The notes under the pieces were generated by a model. That model saw nothing but the letters and a program-made list of their open reading frames with translations, searched no databases and was not told the DNA's origin. Of a stretch of DNA of 64,000 bases, positions 23,154-35,420 are shown piece by piece. The stretch's first letter is position 1, and each line of letters starts with the position of its first letter. The DNA is taken from positions 36,457,057 through 36,521,056 of the forward strand of contig CP141148.1 of assembly GCA_035235625.1 (NCBI GenBank), written 5' to 3'. Both the position numbers and the translations under genes were made by a program. The stretch is from Saururus chinensis (taxonomy: Eukaryota > Streptophyta > Magnoliopsida > Piperales > Saururaceae).

Positions 23154-23900
23154 GGTTCTATAGCATAACACATCACATATATAGTGCTGTGAATATCAGC
23201 TTCTCACTTGGGCTATTTTTAGATCCAAATATTGGTTCCAACTTAAGCAGGGGTGAAAACACGGATGTGGCCAAATGTAGGTCTAGTAATTGCATTTAGA
23301 TAAGTTGTTATCTTTTTTATGCCTTTCCTTTTCTCCCCTTTTCCAGCGTATTTTTCTGTCACATGTACTCAAATAGTTCTATGTATTATGTTGCAACTAC
23401 ATGGGATGTATCACTGGAAGTTTTCTTCTTGAGAGAGCTTGATTTTGATGCTCTGTTAGAAAACTCCAGGCAGTGAAGATATTTGATAGGATGTACAGGT
23501 AAAGTTGTTGGAGGAGCTTCTCTTATAGTTTTTTATAGGAGTAAATGGGGATTCCTTAGCTAAGTACTTTTTCAAGGTGCATTGTGCTCAAATAGAAATC
23601 CTATATTTGTGGGTTTTCTTGGGCGAAAGCTGTGATTTTTTCAGGAGAGCAAACTGGGAGGAGTAATTTGCTGTCTTGTGGTTGTCTCAAATGTTAAACT
23701 GGTCTGAGGATGAGTTATTTTTTACTTTAGACTTTAGCCTTCTTTTTAGTACGAAGGCAAGGTTCTGAATCTCTGTTCAAGTGTGCATGTGCTCAGCAGT
23801 ATATCCATTTGTTTGTCAAATTTTACCTTTTAATCTTCTACTTAACCAGCGAAGTCTGATGGCTAGATGTGATGTGAATTCTCGTTCAATGATGTGAAGA
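23154..23900 (+). other. 3' flank, probable untranslated region of PAT1
   Basis: T-rich DNA following the TAA stop, without another open frame. Its composition matches plant 3' untranslated regions, but no polyadenylation site can be named securely. Confidence 0.35.
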
Positions 23901-24499
23901 CTAGATTGTATGGATCCGAGTTTGCTTCCCAAAAGTTAGTTGCATCATGCGGTGTGTTCGTGTGACAGATGCAGGGATTAGGGATACTCATAGTGCATTT
24001 GTAAAAAATTACCGTTGACGTTTGGGTCGATGCTGAAAATGTTCTCTTGTATTTGCCAAGAGTTGTGGATAACCCTAAGCCATTGCCGTCGGATAAAACC
24101 CTAAATGGACAGAGAAAAATAGACAACGAGGGGTTCGTCTGATAAAAAACCACGTGTAAGGTTTTGTTGGAAAGATTTGGTGTAGGAAAATTATTTCCAA
24201 TAGCGAATGTGCATGTTTTTTCAATATTTTTAGTTTGAAGTCAATACGGCCTTGCAGGGGAACTAAAAGAACGTGTATTATTGTGTGACTCTTTCAATTT
24301 TGTGTTTTTTTTTCTTTTGTTTGTATGTAAGTTGCAAAACTGGGTTAGTGGGTTGTGGTTTAAAAGCAGCAGTTGTTTTGGGCGTCGTGCATTCTACTTC
24401 ATGAAACAGTCATAATGCTAAGCATACTATCGAATGGTTCATCCCAGAGCATTGGGAGAGTTTCTACGGGGGTTGTCATACAGCCCTGAGCATCAAGAG

Positions 24500-24990
24500 A
24501 GTTTCTGAGAGTCAAATCTTCCTTCCATTTGAGCTTCTATTCCCATTTAGCTTGGTGACACATCTCATCAGCCATAATCCAATCGACAATACGGTCAGTG
24601 TATTGTTTTGTCCTCCTCACTACTTCACTAGGCCCCACCGTAGTCATGGCCACTGCTGAGCAGAGGCGTTCCTGCCAGGCGTCTAAAAGACATTGAGCTG
24701 TGTCACACCATGTGTTGCATCCCTTTTTAGAAATGTACATGAAGATGGGGGATAGGTGTGATTTGCCCACGAAGGATATATAGAAATGGCGAACGCCTTG
24801 GGCATGAAAGGAGAAGTGTTGAAAGTAAGTGTTACTTCGCTTCACATGGCACCAATGATCTGAGTTGTCAACACGGAACAGCCTTCTTCATTTGGAGTTG
24901 GAGGGCTCCCTGCCCATCCATTTGAGCTCAATCTTGGCACGGAAAACCTTTTGATGGTGGCTATCCGAGTCAGTACTAGCAGCCTAAACA
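24500..24990 (-). pseudogene. Unrecognised protein-coding relic
   Basis: On the minus strand one frame reads TDSDSHHQKVFRAKIELKWM..., then meets a stop near 24891 and continues in the same frame through RVDNSDHWCHVKRSNTYFQ and GCNTWCDTAQCLLDAW to about 24537. Codon-like composition across the stop suggests a decayed coding fragment. I do not recognise the family, and no flanking exon or mobile-element terminus was found. Confidence 0.3.
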
Positions 24991-25870
24991 CCATTTAAAA
25001 GTTTTTTTTAATAAAAAGATTTGCCATAAAAAAGTGGTTCCAGCATGTGGAGCCTGGCCCAGTGTGTACCCAAGGGCTCAGTAGCTGATAACCATTTACT
25101 TGACCACTTGTGTCTCATGTATTTCAACCTTGCAAGGTGACGACAGACGGCAAAAAATTAAATATAATCAATGAAGTTCCGAGTCAAGGGAGGGATTCCG
25201 CTGGAGCCCCGAGCCGCTTCCTGCCTTACCTAACCTCTGTGTTTTAGTTCATCAATTTTTTTCTAAAGGTAAATATCAAATAAGATTTTTTTATATTATT
25301 TGGTCTAAAATAAATATATTTTCTATTTCTTAGTTTTGTAAAAGACATTTCATAAAATTGAGGTTTACACAAAGTTTTAAAAAATTTGGACCAAATTACC
25401 CCTGTAATAGGGGTTAGGGGCTAAAATCATGTAAAAATCAGTCGCAACGATGCATAAGTAAAGAGTTGATAGGAGTGCAATTTTTGTCCAGTATTTCCTA
25501 TTAACAACGAATTTCAATTTCTGTTTGGTAATTGTCAACCTCCGTCACTTCATCGACGATTGTTGTTCTCTGATTTTTGTCCATAATACAAAGGAGAGGA
25601 TGACACCTGCAACTCCAAAAAATAATAACGGGGGACTAGCCCATGAGAACAAGATTATATAAGAATGAAGAGGGATATAGATGCTAAAGAAGGATGGTGT
25701 AGAATGGTCATGATGGGCTCCTACCCTACTGTGAAAAGAGGAACTCTAATATGATTTTTTGTATGCAAATTTTATTGTGTAAAACATCTTATGAAAGCAT
25801 ATACACGATCTTAAAGGCTTTCATCCCCGACTTGATGAACACTTGTATCAATAACATATATTAGCAAATG
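24991..25870. other. Intergenic DNA, no gene seen
   Basis: AT-rich sequence with no coding frame or clear repeat. A GC-richer patch at about 25180-25245 has no identified function. Confidence 0.45.
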
Positions 25871-26640
25871 TTGCGAATGTCGTATTTTCTAATACACACA
25901 AATAACACATATCATGTTATTATATATGCGTTATGGAACATATCATATTATTAATAATATATATTGTTATGTCGTGCTATCATATATACAATATGAAGCA
26001 TATTGTATTATGAATTGTTGGCTCAAAGAATATATATCGTATTATCGTTAATACTATTTGGCGAATATTGTGTTATCGTATATGCAATATATAATATATC
26101 GTATTATGGGTTGTCAACTCAAGAACACATTATATTATTGTTAACATGATATGGTAAATATTGTACTATCATATATGTAATATGAAATATATTATATTAT
26201 CAATAACATGTATTGTTCACATGTCATATTATCATATTGAAGGTCATTGGCTCAAAGAGCATATATCATGTTATCATTATCACTATATGATGAATACAAT
26301 GTTATGGTATATACAATATATAATATATCGCATTATGAATTGTTGGCTCAAAGAACACATATTGTGTTATTATTAACACAATATGGTGAATATCATGTTA
26401 TCTCATATGTAATATGAAGCATATTATATTATTAATAAATGTGTCATTGATATGTCCGATTATCATATATATGATATGAGCCACATCATATTATGGGTCG
26501 CTAGCACAAAGAATACATTGTGTTATCTTTAACACAATATAAGACATATCGTATAAATTAATAAAATATATTATTAATATATCATGTTATCGTTGATGAA
26601 ATATGAGCCATATTATATTATGAATCACTTTGTCCATTAT
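25871..26640. repeat. Degenerate AT-rich tandem array
   Basis: Related segments recur head to tail: GAATTGTTGGCTCAAAGAA-like words near 26012, 26110, 26243, 26337 and 26492, each followed by ATATnnTGTTATnnTTAACA and CATAT(A)TGTAATATGAAGCATAT. Spacing is about 95 to 155 bp, so units have gained and lost pieces. Individual units contain ATAT palindromes. It resembles an old satellite-like or transposon-internal array. Confidence 0.65.
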
Positions 26641-29480
26641 ATATGTTGGAGAATGAGTTAATGGTGCCGGTGAAAGGACATTTTTTTATATAAAAAAAAC
26701 TTTCACGGAAGAAAAAATGATGAAACAAGTGTTTTACCGCCTCCAGCTACCTATCGGTGAGTCACCACGGGTGATCTACCTCCGGTGAGCTATCATCGGC
26801 AATTTGTCACTAATAATACCTCTTCCATTAGAACAACGCCCCCACCCCCTCCATTATTTATTAATAAGATAAGACTTTGGGTATATGTTCATCTATGACT
26901 TAAGGGTATATTTGTCTAAAGCCAAGTCATATGAGATTAAATGTTAAAATATAAAATATTTGTATCTTGAGCTAGGTAATATGAAAAAATCTTATATCAA
27001 ATAAATATTGTTTAACTTGGAGGTATGGGTTATCCACTCAGAAGATCAAAGTAGAATTGTTCTTAAATTATATATTACACTTTTTGGGATTGTAAAAATG
27101 GACATGTACAATTGTATTTAAAACCTATAATTATATTTTCTATTATAATTAAGCTTTTATAAAAGAAATAATTTAAATATACTTTACTATATATATCTCT
27201 CTATATATATCATAATTTGTACCTGTATCATATCGTACTGGTGTATCCTTAAAAAAAAAAGAGATGTGACTTCTATCACGAAAGTCTATAATTGCAGGGA
27301 AATTCGAAAGCGCATTTTCTTTCCCTCGCATCAAATATCTATCAGCCACTTGCGGTGCTGACATATATATTAAATAGGCATGAGTTCTAGAATCTGCCCC
27401 CCTTAAAGAAAACAACAAAACTGGTCTTGGTTTTTTATCTTTTTCCTTTTCCATTGTATATCGAGGGCAATCAATTCACAAGGATTTTATATTAGGAGTA
27501 TGCTTATATGCCAGTTAGAGGACATACTTAGCGGCTGTATGATGATTGTGGGAAGGGGGGAGGGGAGGAGAGTAACATGTCTGGTTGTGTTAGAATACTG
27601 TTTTTATAACAATAAAGTCAACACTTTGTAGTTGTGTTTTCATGACTAGTATAGTAACAGTCTCATGTAACGAGCCAAATGGGGGTAGAACATTCACTTT
27701 GGGATCCTAATGTCGGCCGGACCTTAGATATATCCTGCATCTCATCAACATGTCCCAGGCACTACCTCCCAAGAAGAGATACACACCAAAGAAATACCGA
27801 GACTTGTTTGAAGCATCGTGTACACTTCTCACCTGTCAAATTATAATAAAATGCCTCCTCTCGACCTTGATCCATAATTAGGAAATACAATTGGAAGTTT
27901 TAGCATCAGCAGATGGGCTTGTATCTTACTACAGTTACTAAAAATTGCTTTTAAATTATTTTGCAAATTAATTAAGCTAGATGGACAGCATATGACCAGT
28001 TCTTTGTCGGTAAGGATTCATGGAGCTCGAAAGAACAGTGTAATGCTTGAGTAGCTGGTGCCCACCTCACACATCGATGTATTCCTGCTTTCTCTTTTGC
28101 ATTTCTTTGTTTTTACTCTTGAAGATTCTATTCTTTAGTAATTGCATGGAATTAAACTGGTCCTAAAATGGGTGTCCATGTCAACCTAATTAACCTACTT
28201 TCTTACTGCCCCTAAGATTTCCACCATATATATGTATTTCTTTTGACCAAAAAAAAATTCCGTACTATGCCTTCTCTCCTATCTTGAAGAAAATGTTGTA
28301 TCGCTTTGGGGCTATATATGAATGAAACGAGGAATTAATGTTGAATATTCAGAACTTTCATTTAGTATTCTTACTAGGCAACAAATATGACTTGGCCCAC
28401 ATGGCCACTCAAACTAATAAGTCAAAAACTAATGTACGTATGCGTTCAATGTATTCAAGTGCTAGCTTAGCACATTGACCCGGAAAAATGTGTACATTAT
28501 GTTTGGACAAAAAAAGTGTCAGGAAACTGGCTTATTGGGCATACTAACTAAAAATTAATTAACAATCACTGTCTAACAAATTTCTCCATTGAAAAAGAAA
28601 TAACAATCATATAAGAATGAGTGTACCAGGACTTTGTCATACCCAAAGTCCAATTGCAACTGATAAAAGGCTGGTGTAATTTATGAGACCAAAATATTCA
28701 ACCACTACGATTTGAGAAGTCATAACTGAGCACTAATGCTTGGAACTTTGGACAATTAGACGAATGCATACATGTCTAGATGGTGTATTAGTATTTCTTC
28801 TTCAGGTAGGGTGGGGTCACAGTAATCCAGTGGGGGAGAAGCTAGTTCATTACTTGGGTTCAAACTCCCCCCTAACCAAAATAAGGTGCTGGTCTCGACT
28901 CGAACTAGGGGCCTCACCAGTTAGCTGGGGAAGGTTTGATAACGTTGAACCTTCTCTGAATTTGAAAATGTCGACATAATCAAATATACTATGCGTAAAA
29001 CTTATGATTGGATAAGGCTATTTTTAGGCTTTACCATTCAAACACTCTGGCCTTTGAACCATACTTAGATTTACTATATGATAAAGACTTAGTTTAGTTT
29101 AATGAGTTTGGTGACCAACAATAGGAAGGAAGAGTTTTTCCTATTCTCCTTTAACAATGAGCCTAGTATAAACCTAATATAAACGTGTGAGAGTCATTAA
29201 TATTTATAATCTACGATGCACATATCAGTGATACTAATACTAACATATGTTATTAATATGTGTATTATTAATTTCGTAGATAAATGATTCTCATAAATAC
29301 ACTAAAGACTAAGAAGATGTCAAAGTAATAAAGAAATGGTAAAAGAAAAACTTAAAAACTTGGATTAACAAGTTCCCATGCCCCCTAAGTGTCCATTAAT
29401 CATAATCACGAATTGGTCGTAAAAACATAAAACATTTTTCATATACGCGGGGTTGGGCCCTTGGCAGTTGGCGATATACA
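26641..29480. other. Intergenic DNA, no supported gene
   Basis: No open frame with a recognisable domain. The stretch 28790-28960 has two RNA-polymerase-III B-box-like words (GGGTTCAAACTCC near 28856 and CTCGAACTAGG near 28900), which could be a tRNA-derived SINE relic, but no A box or tail is clear. The region 29160-29300 is a loose AT-rich inverted repeat. Confidence 0.4.
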
Positions 29481-29733
29481 TAGGGCTGTCAATGGGTAGG
29501 GTATGGGTCAGGTAAGGCTTTACCCATACTCATACCCGCTTCCAAAAATTTTACCCATACCCTACCCATTACCCATTTCCGCAATCATTACCTATATCTT
29601 ACCCATTACCCATTACCATTGGGTAAATAGGTGAGTAAATGGGCAGGTAACGGGTAAACGACTAACCAATTAATAAACAAAAATAACAGTAATTATATAT
29701 GTTAAAAGTCTATTCAAAGTACAAAAAAATTAA

Positions 29734-30622
29734 GGGAAATTTATTTAAATAATATTTTTTAAAAAAATATTTACTAATTTAGACCACTTTGAAAAATATT
29801 TCCCAAAGTGGTGTTGCTTTTTGCCACGCAGGCGCCAGCTAAGCAGCTGGTGCCTACGTGGCTTTTTTTAAAATTTTTTTTTTGATTTCGTCCTTTAGAA
29901 GGACGAAATCAGTACTCTCCCCTCCCCTCCCCTCTCTCCTCTTCACTCACTCTTTCTCTCCACTCTCTCTCCACTCTCTCTCTCCTTTTTCTCTCCACTC
30001 TCTCTCTCCTCACACTCTCTCTCCACTCTCTCTCTCTCCACTCTCTCTCTTCACTCTCTCTCTCCACTCTCTCTCTCTCTCCACTCTCTCTCTCCACTCT
30101 CTCCCTCTCTTCACTCTCTCTCTTCTCTCTCTCCTCTCTTTTCTCTCTCTCCACTCTCTCTCTTTACTCTCTCTCCTCTTTCTTTCTACAATCTCTCTCT
30201 TCTATCTCTCTCTTCACTCTCTCACTCCACTCTCTCTCCTCTTTCTCTCTCTATTCATTCTCTTAAAGAGGAGAGAGAGAAGGGAAAGAGGAGAGAGAGT
30301 GGAGAGAGAGAGAAGAGAGAGTGAATAGAGAGAAAGTGGAGAGAGAAGAGAAAGAGAAGAGGAGAGAAGAAAGAGAGAGAGAGAGTGAAGAGGAGAGAGA
30401 GAGTGAAGAGAGAGAGAAGAGAGAGAGAGTGAAGAGATCAATGTTGATTTCGTCCTTTTAAAGGATGAAATCAAAATTTTTTTTAAAAAAAAAGCCACAC
30501 AGGTACCAGCTGCTTGGCTGGCGCCTGCGTGGCAAAAAGCAACACCACTTTGGGAAATATTTCCCAAAGTGGTCTAAAATAGTAAATATTTTTTTAAAAA
30601 ATATTATTTAAATAAATTTCCC
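29734..30622. mobile_element. Mutator-like fold-back element with 9-bp duplications
   Basis: Starts GGGAAATTTATTTAAATAAT and ends in its complement, with about 190-bp terminal inverted repeats on each side including CCCAAAGTGGTGTTGCTTTT and GCCACGCAGGCGCCAGC-like segments. The 9-bp AAAAATTAA occurs at both flanks (29725-29733 and 30623-30631), typical of Mutator-like elements. Each arm carries its own short hairpin GATTTCGTCCTT/AAGGACGAAATC. The core is a (CT)n tract followed by its complement. It has no coding capacity. Confidence 0.8.
29918..30437. repeat. Opposed (CT)n and (GA)n microsatellites forming a giant hairpin
   Basis: About 345 bp of CTCTCTCC/CACTCT repeats (29918-30262) switch abruptly to about 170 bp of GAGAGAGA/AGTGGAGAG repeats (30266-30437). 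The two halves are mutually complementary, so the core of the fold-back element can pair with itself. Open frames of repetitive Leu/Ser or Arg/Glu here are artefacts. Confidence 0.9.
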
Positions 30623-31246
30623 AAAAATTAATCTAATTTAAACTTACAAGGACCTCACAATTCATATAAAAAAATAAAACATAATGAAAATCTAACACCT
30701 TATATAAATTAGATAATTAAAAAAATTAAGACTCAAAGATGTTTTTATTATTCTAAATTTTCTGACTTATTATACCAAAATGCTACAAGATGCACCCTTT
30801 TTATATAAAAAGCAAAGATAAAAAAGATTTACCAAATTTTCTTCCATTTTCTCTATAAGAAGTTTGCATTATAAGTTTATATATATTTCTTAAAATCCTT
30901 CTATCTAATGTATCACTCAGTGGTTGGTCAATCACCAAGAGAGACAAGAGGAAGCCGGGTTAGTCACCGGGAGAAAGGATCAAGAGAAATAATAGAAAAG
31001 AAGTATTATGCCAAGCCACCACTGTCCTATGCCCCGTTCTCCATCCCATAGTATGTGGCTTGTTGATCAAAAGAAAACAGTCAATGTCAGGTGGGTAGTG
31101 GGTATTTACTTTAGGCATTTGTGTTGGGTTGGGCGGGTTACTGGGATTGGGCATTTGGGCTGGACTGGTTATTGGGCCGGGGACTATGGTAGTGGGTAAA
31201 TTATAAGTATATATAAATAATTAAACATAAGAATGATAATTGGTAT

Positions 31247-31250
<4 letters not shown>

Positions 31251-31334
<84 letters not shown>
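31251..31334. repeat. (TA)n microsatellite
   Basis: About 42 uninterrupted TA dinucleotides near the right end of the hAT-like element. Confidence 0.97.
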
Positions 31335-31336
<2 letters not shown>

Positions 31337-31513
31337 CGGGTAACGAGTATGGATAAGGGGTTACCCATACCCTACCCACATAATAAATGGGCGGGTAAAA
31401 TTACCCACTTAATTTACCCTTTACCCATTTATTAATTACCCACCCACGAATTTCAGATTAAACAAGTAGGTAAAGCGGGTAAATAGTTACCCATTGACAG
31501 CCCTAAATATACA

Positions 31514-32362
31514 TGCAGAAGTGGTATATCGCTTCTGCTATAAAATTTAGTACTAAATTAATTGGGGTCAATTTCTTAACGGTGATTGATGACAGCAATA
31601 AAAGAGAAAAAGAAAAACTGAAAATGGGACGTAGGAGTCCTGATTCTCGGGCACACGAAGAACATGGGGGGAGGTGTCCCTTTGACTACAAATGCTCCTC
31701 CTTTTCCCCCTCCTTCCCTCCGCCAAATACCAGGACCTGGTCCGGGCACCGCTCTGCGTTTTCAGCTCCTCTTTGGCGTCTCTGGTTGAGTTTTCACTTT
31801 CTTCTATGCCTTCTCTTATTGGGTATTTGTGATTGCTGCTGGAAGTTTCAGTTTTGATGCGTTGGGCATTCCAAATTCTCGATTTCGTTGGTGGGTTTTG
31901 AATTCTGGGTGGTTTCATGAAGTATGTTGGGTTGGGTCTTCTTCTTTTCTCTTTTTCTGATCACGTGGCTAAGAAAGTTTGATGTGGTTGCCTTGCTTTC
32001 TAAATCTGTTTGTTTTTTTTCATTTTATTTGTGTTCTGAGGATGTTTAGCTTTGCACACCTTTTGTTTCTTTTTTTTTAATGATTTTCATTTGCGTTTTT
32101 GCCTTTTGTTCTCTTTTAAATAGTGTTTTCTGTTTCCTAGTTTACGTTGCAGTTAATATTTTTTTTTGCCTTTTGTATCAATTGTCCATTATATGTAACA
32201 ATATTTTTTTTGTTCGTTTCTGATATGAAAATTTTGATATTTGAATGTTGTATTGGGTAGTGATGTCTTTCTGAATTGGAATGTAGTTCCTGCTTATACC
32301 AGCTACAACGTATCGGCTCCGGAGCGGAAGGGTGTTTGTTTTGCTTCGAAGATTCTCTTCAC
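31514..32362 (+). promoter_or_regulatory. Promoter, 5' leader and probable leader intron of the epimerase gene
   Basis: Between the hAT-like element and the start codon. CT-rich sequence at about 31680-31735 resembles a transcription start and leader. A long T-rich stretch (about 31900-32290) with a possible acceptor TATACCAG near 32300 suggests a leader intron, as is common in this gene family. The exact start and intron borders are not determined. Confidence 0.45.
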
Positions 32363-35300
32363 ATGCTGCCTAACAGCAGAAATAGAGCTCAGACAAGGGC
32401 TAGTAGATCTCCATTCGCAGGTTACAGTCTAACAATGTATACATGTACTTTAGCCAAATGTTGAGATGGATGTGCAATATTTGCCTGATGTATTTGCCTA
32501 GGTATATTAGCAGGATATTGTGGCTAACATGAGCAAGTTACCGTGCCTAGCATAAGCCTCATCAAATTGATAGTTAATTTGAGAACGAGTGAAACTTTTG
32601 TGAAATTGCTGATTTTTCTTTGCTGCCAGCCCTACGTGAAAATTTGCCTGTAGATAATGTTTTTTTCCTTACATTTCTGGTTATGAAAATTTTGTTTCTT
32701 GGCTTTTTAACCAGCTCATGATTAGATATATTATTTTAAAATTTCTTTTCCTTGTCTTTCTGTAATCAAGTTGTTCATTTTTTATTGTAGGAATGGATTA
32801 TGCAGATTCAAGGAAGAAGAATGGCATTTTTGGAAAAGTTGTCTTGGCTGGGGCCTTTATAGCCTTGTGCATAATTATGTTCAAGCAATCTTACGGTTTT
32901 AGCAACAATTATCAAGTAAATTTTCTGTCCTATTAAGATTTATTTTCCTATTTAGCTCATTGGGAAAATTATAATAGTATTTTTGACACTGATCCTAATG
33001 CTCTTTGGAGGAATTGATCTTTTCTGTATGTGTTTCCTTTTTTTTTCACCTTTTTTACTTTGCAAATTTCCCAGTTCTCTCGCCATGAGCCTGGTGTTAC
33101 ACATGTTCTAGTAACAGGAGGAGCTGGTTATATAGGATCACATGCTGCACTACGTCTCTTAAAGGATTCATATCGAGTAACAATAGTGGTACGTTTCTTT
33201 TTCTATTTCAAATTTCTGCCGTAATCTTAAGGGTTCTTCATTATGCTCCACTATTATCTCATTTTTAAATCTCACCGGTTATTGGTCGCACCCTCTTGTC
33301 CAGGATAATCTTTCTCGAGGAAACCTTGGCGCCATTAAGGTTCTCCGGGAATTGTTTCCTGAGCCTGGGAGACTTCAGTTCATATATGCTGATCTTGGTG
33401 ATGCCAAAGCTGTATCCTTGCCTCATGGACGTTACCATCTAAATATAGTAATGTCAGGTTAACACTGAGTTTTGTGCATGTGAAAAGGATTGAGTTTACA
33501 TGTTCTCTTCCTTGACTGATATGGTCAGGTGAATAGAATTTTTGCGGAGAATGCATTTGATGCAGTGATGCATTTTGCTGCTGTTGCCTATGTGGGGGAG
33601 AGCACCATGGATCCTCTTAGGTATTTATTTTGCATGCCTTCTTTCTTTCTTCTCATTCTCTTTATGGCTTCAATTTTTGATGGCTGGAAATCTGCTTTCA
33701 GATATTATCATAATATAACGTCAAATACATTGGTAGTGCTGGAGGCTATGGCAGCATGTGGTGTTAAGACATTGATTTATTCCAGTACGTGTGCAACTTA
33801 TGGGGAGCCTAAGAAGATGCCAATTACAGAAGATACTCCTCAGGTAATAACCGTGAATATTAATTTTGAGGATTGTGCACTCTTTACATTTCTGGTGCAA
33901 TTTTCTTAAATATTATAATCCTGCTCTCTCAAGGCTCCCATAAACCCGTACGGGAAAGCAAAGAAGATGGCAGAAGATATTATTCTCGATTTCTCACGCA
34001 ATTCTGACATGGCTGTTATGATTTTGAGGTTTGTTGTTCATGTATTTCCTATAACTAAGTTGTTTATGAACCTTGAAAGCTTATAATTTGTTTTTGAGAC
34101 TATAGATATAATAATCTGAAAAATCCTATCTTATTTTTATTCTAACAAATGCAATGCCATATAAATGTTGAATGTCAAAATTTTCATGTCAGTGTCTTTT
34201 TTTGGCTGAATTATGTTAGTGTTCAATGCTTGTGAATATCCACATTTGAGTTTCGTGGATCGTTCCAGATGCTTGATAATTATAAAATTTTAATTCTTAA
34301 TTAATTTGTTTGCTATTATTTAGTCTGTTTTTTGTAAAATGTCCAGATACTTTAATGTCATTGGATCAGATCCAGAGGGAAGGTTAGGGGAAGCTCCGAG
34401 ACCTGACTTGCGGGAGCATGGCCGAATATCTGGGGCCTGTTTTGATGCTGCTCGTGAAATTATTCCTGGACTAAAGGCATGTTATGACTTCTTTCAAGAT
34501 ATGTAGGCTCGGTTGCTCTTAATTAGAAATTCGTTTTGCAAGGCTTCCGCAAATGAATTTGTGAACAATATGACTCTTTTATGGACTATAGCTTTTGGAT
34601 GCACTAAATGTCTTTTATTTATCCTATATTAGGTAAAAGGGACTGATTACAACACACCTGATGGCACTTGTGTAAGAGACTACATCGATGTAACAGATCT
34701 TGTTGATGCTCACGTGAAAGCTCTCGGCGAGGCAAAGCCTAAGAAAGTTGGCATTTACAATGTCGGGACTGGAAAAGGTAGTCTCTCTCTCATTAACTTG
34801 TTTTATGTGTTTTCCACTTTTTATTAATTTTTTTTCAGTAATCTCTCGAATTTCCAGTTAGTATTCTGCTTGTATTTTTTTTATAGTACTTTTTTTGTGC
34901 CATTTGGATTTCATGAAATGGCCAAGTTAGAGATTATGTGGATTGTTTGTGCCATTCGTTGACAGTAGATACCCTGGGCCTGTGGAGAATTTATTTATTT
35001 TCTGATCCTACTAGGGACTGTTTGTCCCTAACTAGAACATACCCCTATTCTGAGGGATTTAAGAAGGCTTTGAAAAAGTCAAGAACAAATGTTTTACCTT
35101 TTCTATCTTATTGTTTGTGAGAATGGTGAGTTATATGCATATGCATTGTCTAAAATTGTTTCTTTTCTAAGTGTTCAGGTAGGTCAGTTAAGGAATTTGT
35201 TGAAGCATGCAAGCAAGCAACTGGAGTGGACATAAAAGTTGAATACCTTGAACGCCGACCTGGGGACTATGCTGAAGTATATAGTGATCCCTCCAAGGTC

Positions 35301-35420
35301 AACAGAGAACTAAACTGGACTGCTCAGTACACTGATTTGAAAGAAAGTCTGCGGATTGCATGGAGGTGGCAGAAGTTACACAAGAATGGCTATGGACCCC
35401 CTTCAGCCATGATATCTTGA
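32363..35420 (+). CDS. MUR4: UDP-arabinose/UDP-xylose 4-epimerase, Golgi
   Basis: Interconverts UDP-xylose and UDP-arabinopyranose in the Golgi lumen, supplying arabinose for pectin and arabinogalactan. Ten coding exons: 32363-32420, 32791-32915, 33075-33188, 33304-33411, 33529-33620, 33702-33843, 33934-34028, 34347-34476, 34633-34777 and 35179-35420; phases agree throughout and give 416 codons, close to the family's usual 419 or so. A membrane anchor lies at about 34-50 (type II topology). The NAD-binding motif TGGAGYIGS is at 75-83, SSTCATYG at 193-200, and the catalytic YxxxK is Y219/K223. [30 protein letters not shown] and YNVGTGKG follow. The start is the ATG joining [10 protein letters not shown] to GMDYAD by splicing, as in relatives. 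The eighth intron has a GC donor. No lesions are seen. Confidence 0.95.
34477..34632 (+). other. GC-AG intron in the epimerase gene
   Basis: The exon encoding EIIPGLK ends CTAAAG and is followed by GCATGT, while the next exon begins after TATATTAG with GTAAAAGGG (VKG). Protein continuity PGLK-VKGTDYN demands this border, and no GT donor in phase exists nearby. It is therefore a non-canonical GC-AG intron of 156 bp. Confidence 0.8.

Larger units (their letters stand above)
29481..31505. mobile_element. Non-autonomous hAT-like element upstream of the epimerase gene
   Basis: Perfect 18-bp terminal inverted repeats, TAGGGCTGTCAATGGGTA at 29481-29498 and its complement at 31488-31505. Eight-base flanks are GATATACA (29473-29480) and AATATACA (31506-31513), matching at seven positions, as expected for hAT transposition. 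Subterminal TACCCATA/TATGGGTA words are abundant. No transposase frame is present. It contains a nested Mutator-like fold-back (29734-30622) and a long (TA)n tract. Confidence 0.85.

Noticed and set aside
28790..28960. Possible tRNA-derived SINE from two B-box-like words
   Set aside because: No convincing A box at the right distance, no tail and no flanking duplication.
29858..30567. Leu/Ser and Arg/Glu repeat proteins in several frames
   Set aside because: Translations of (CT)n and (GA)n microsatellites.
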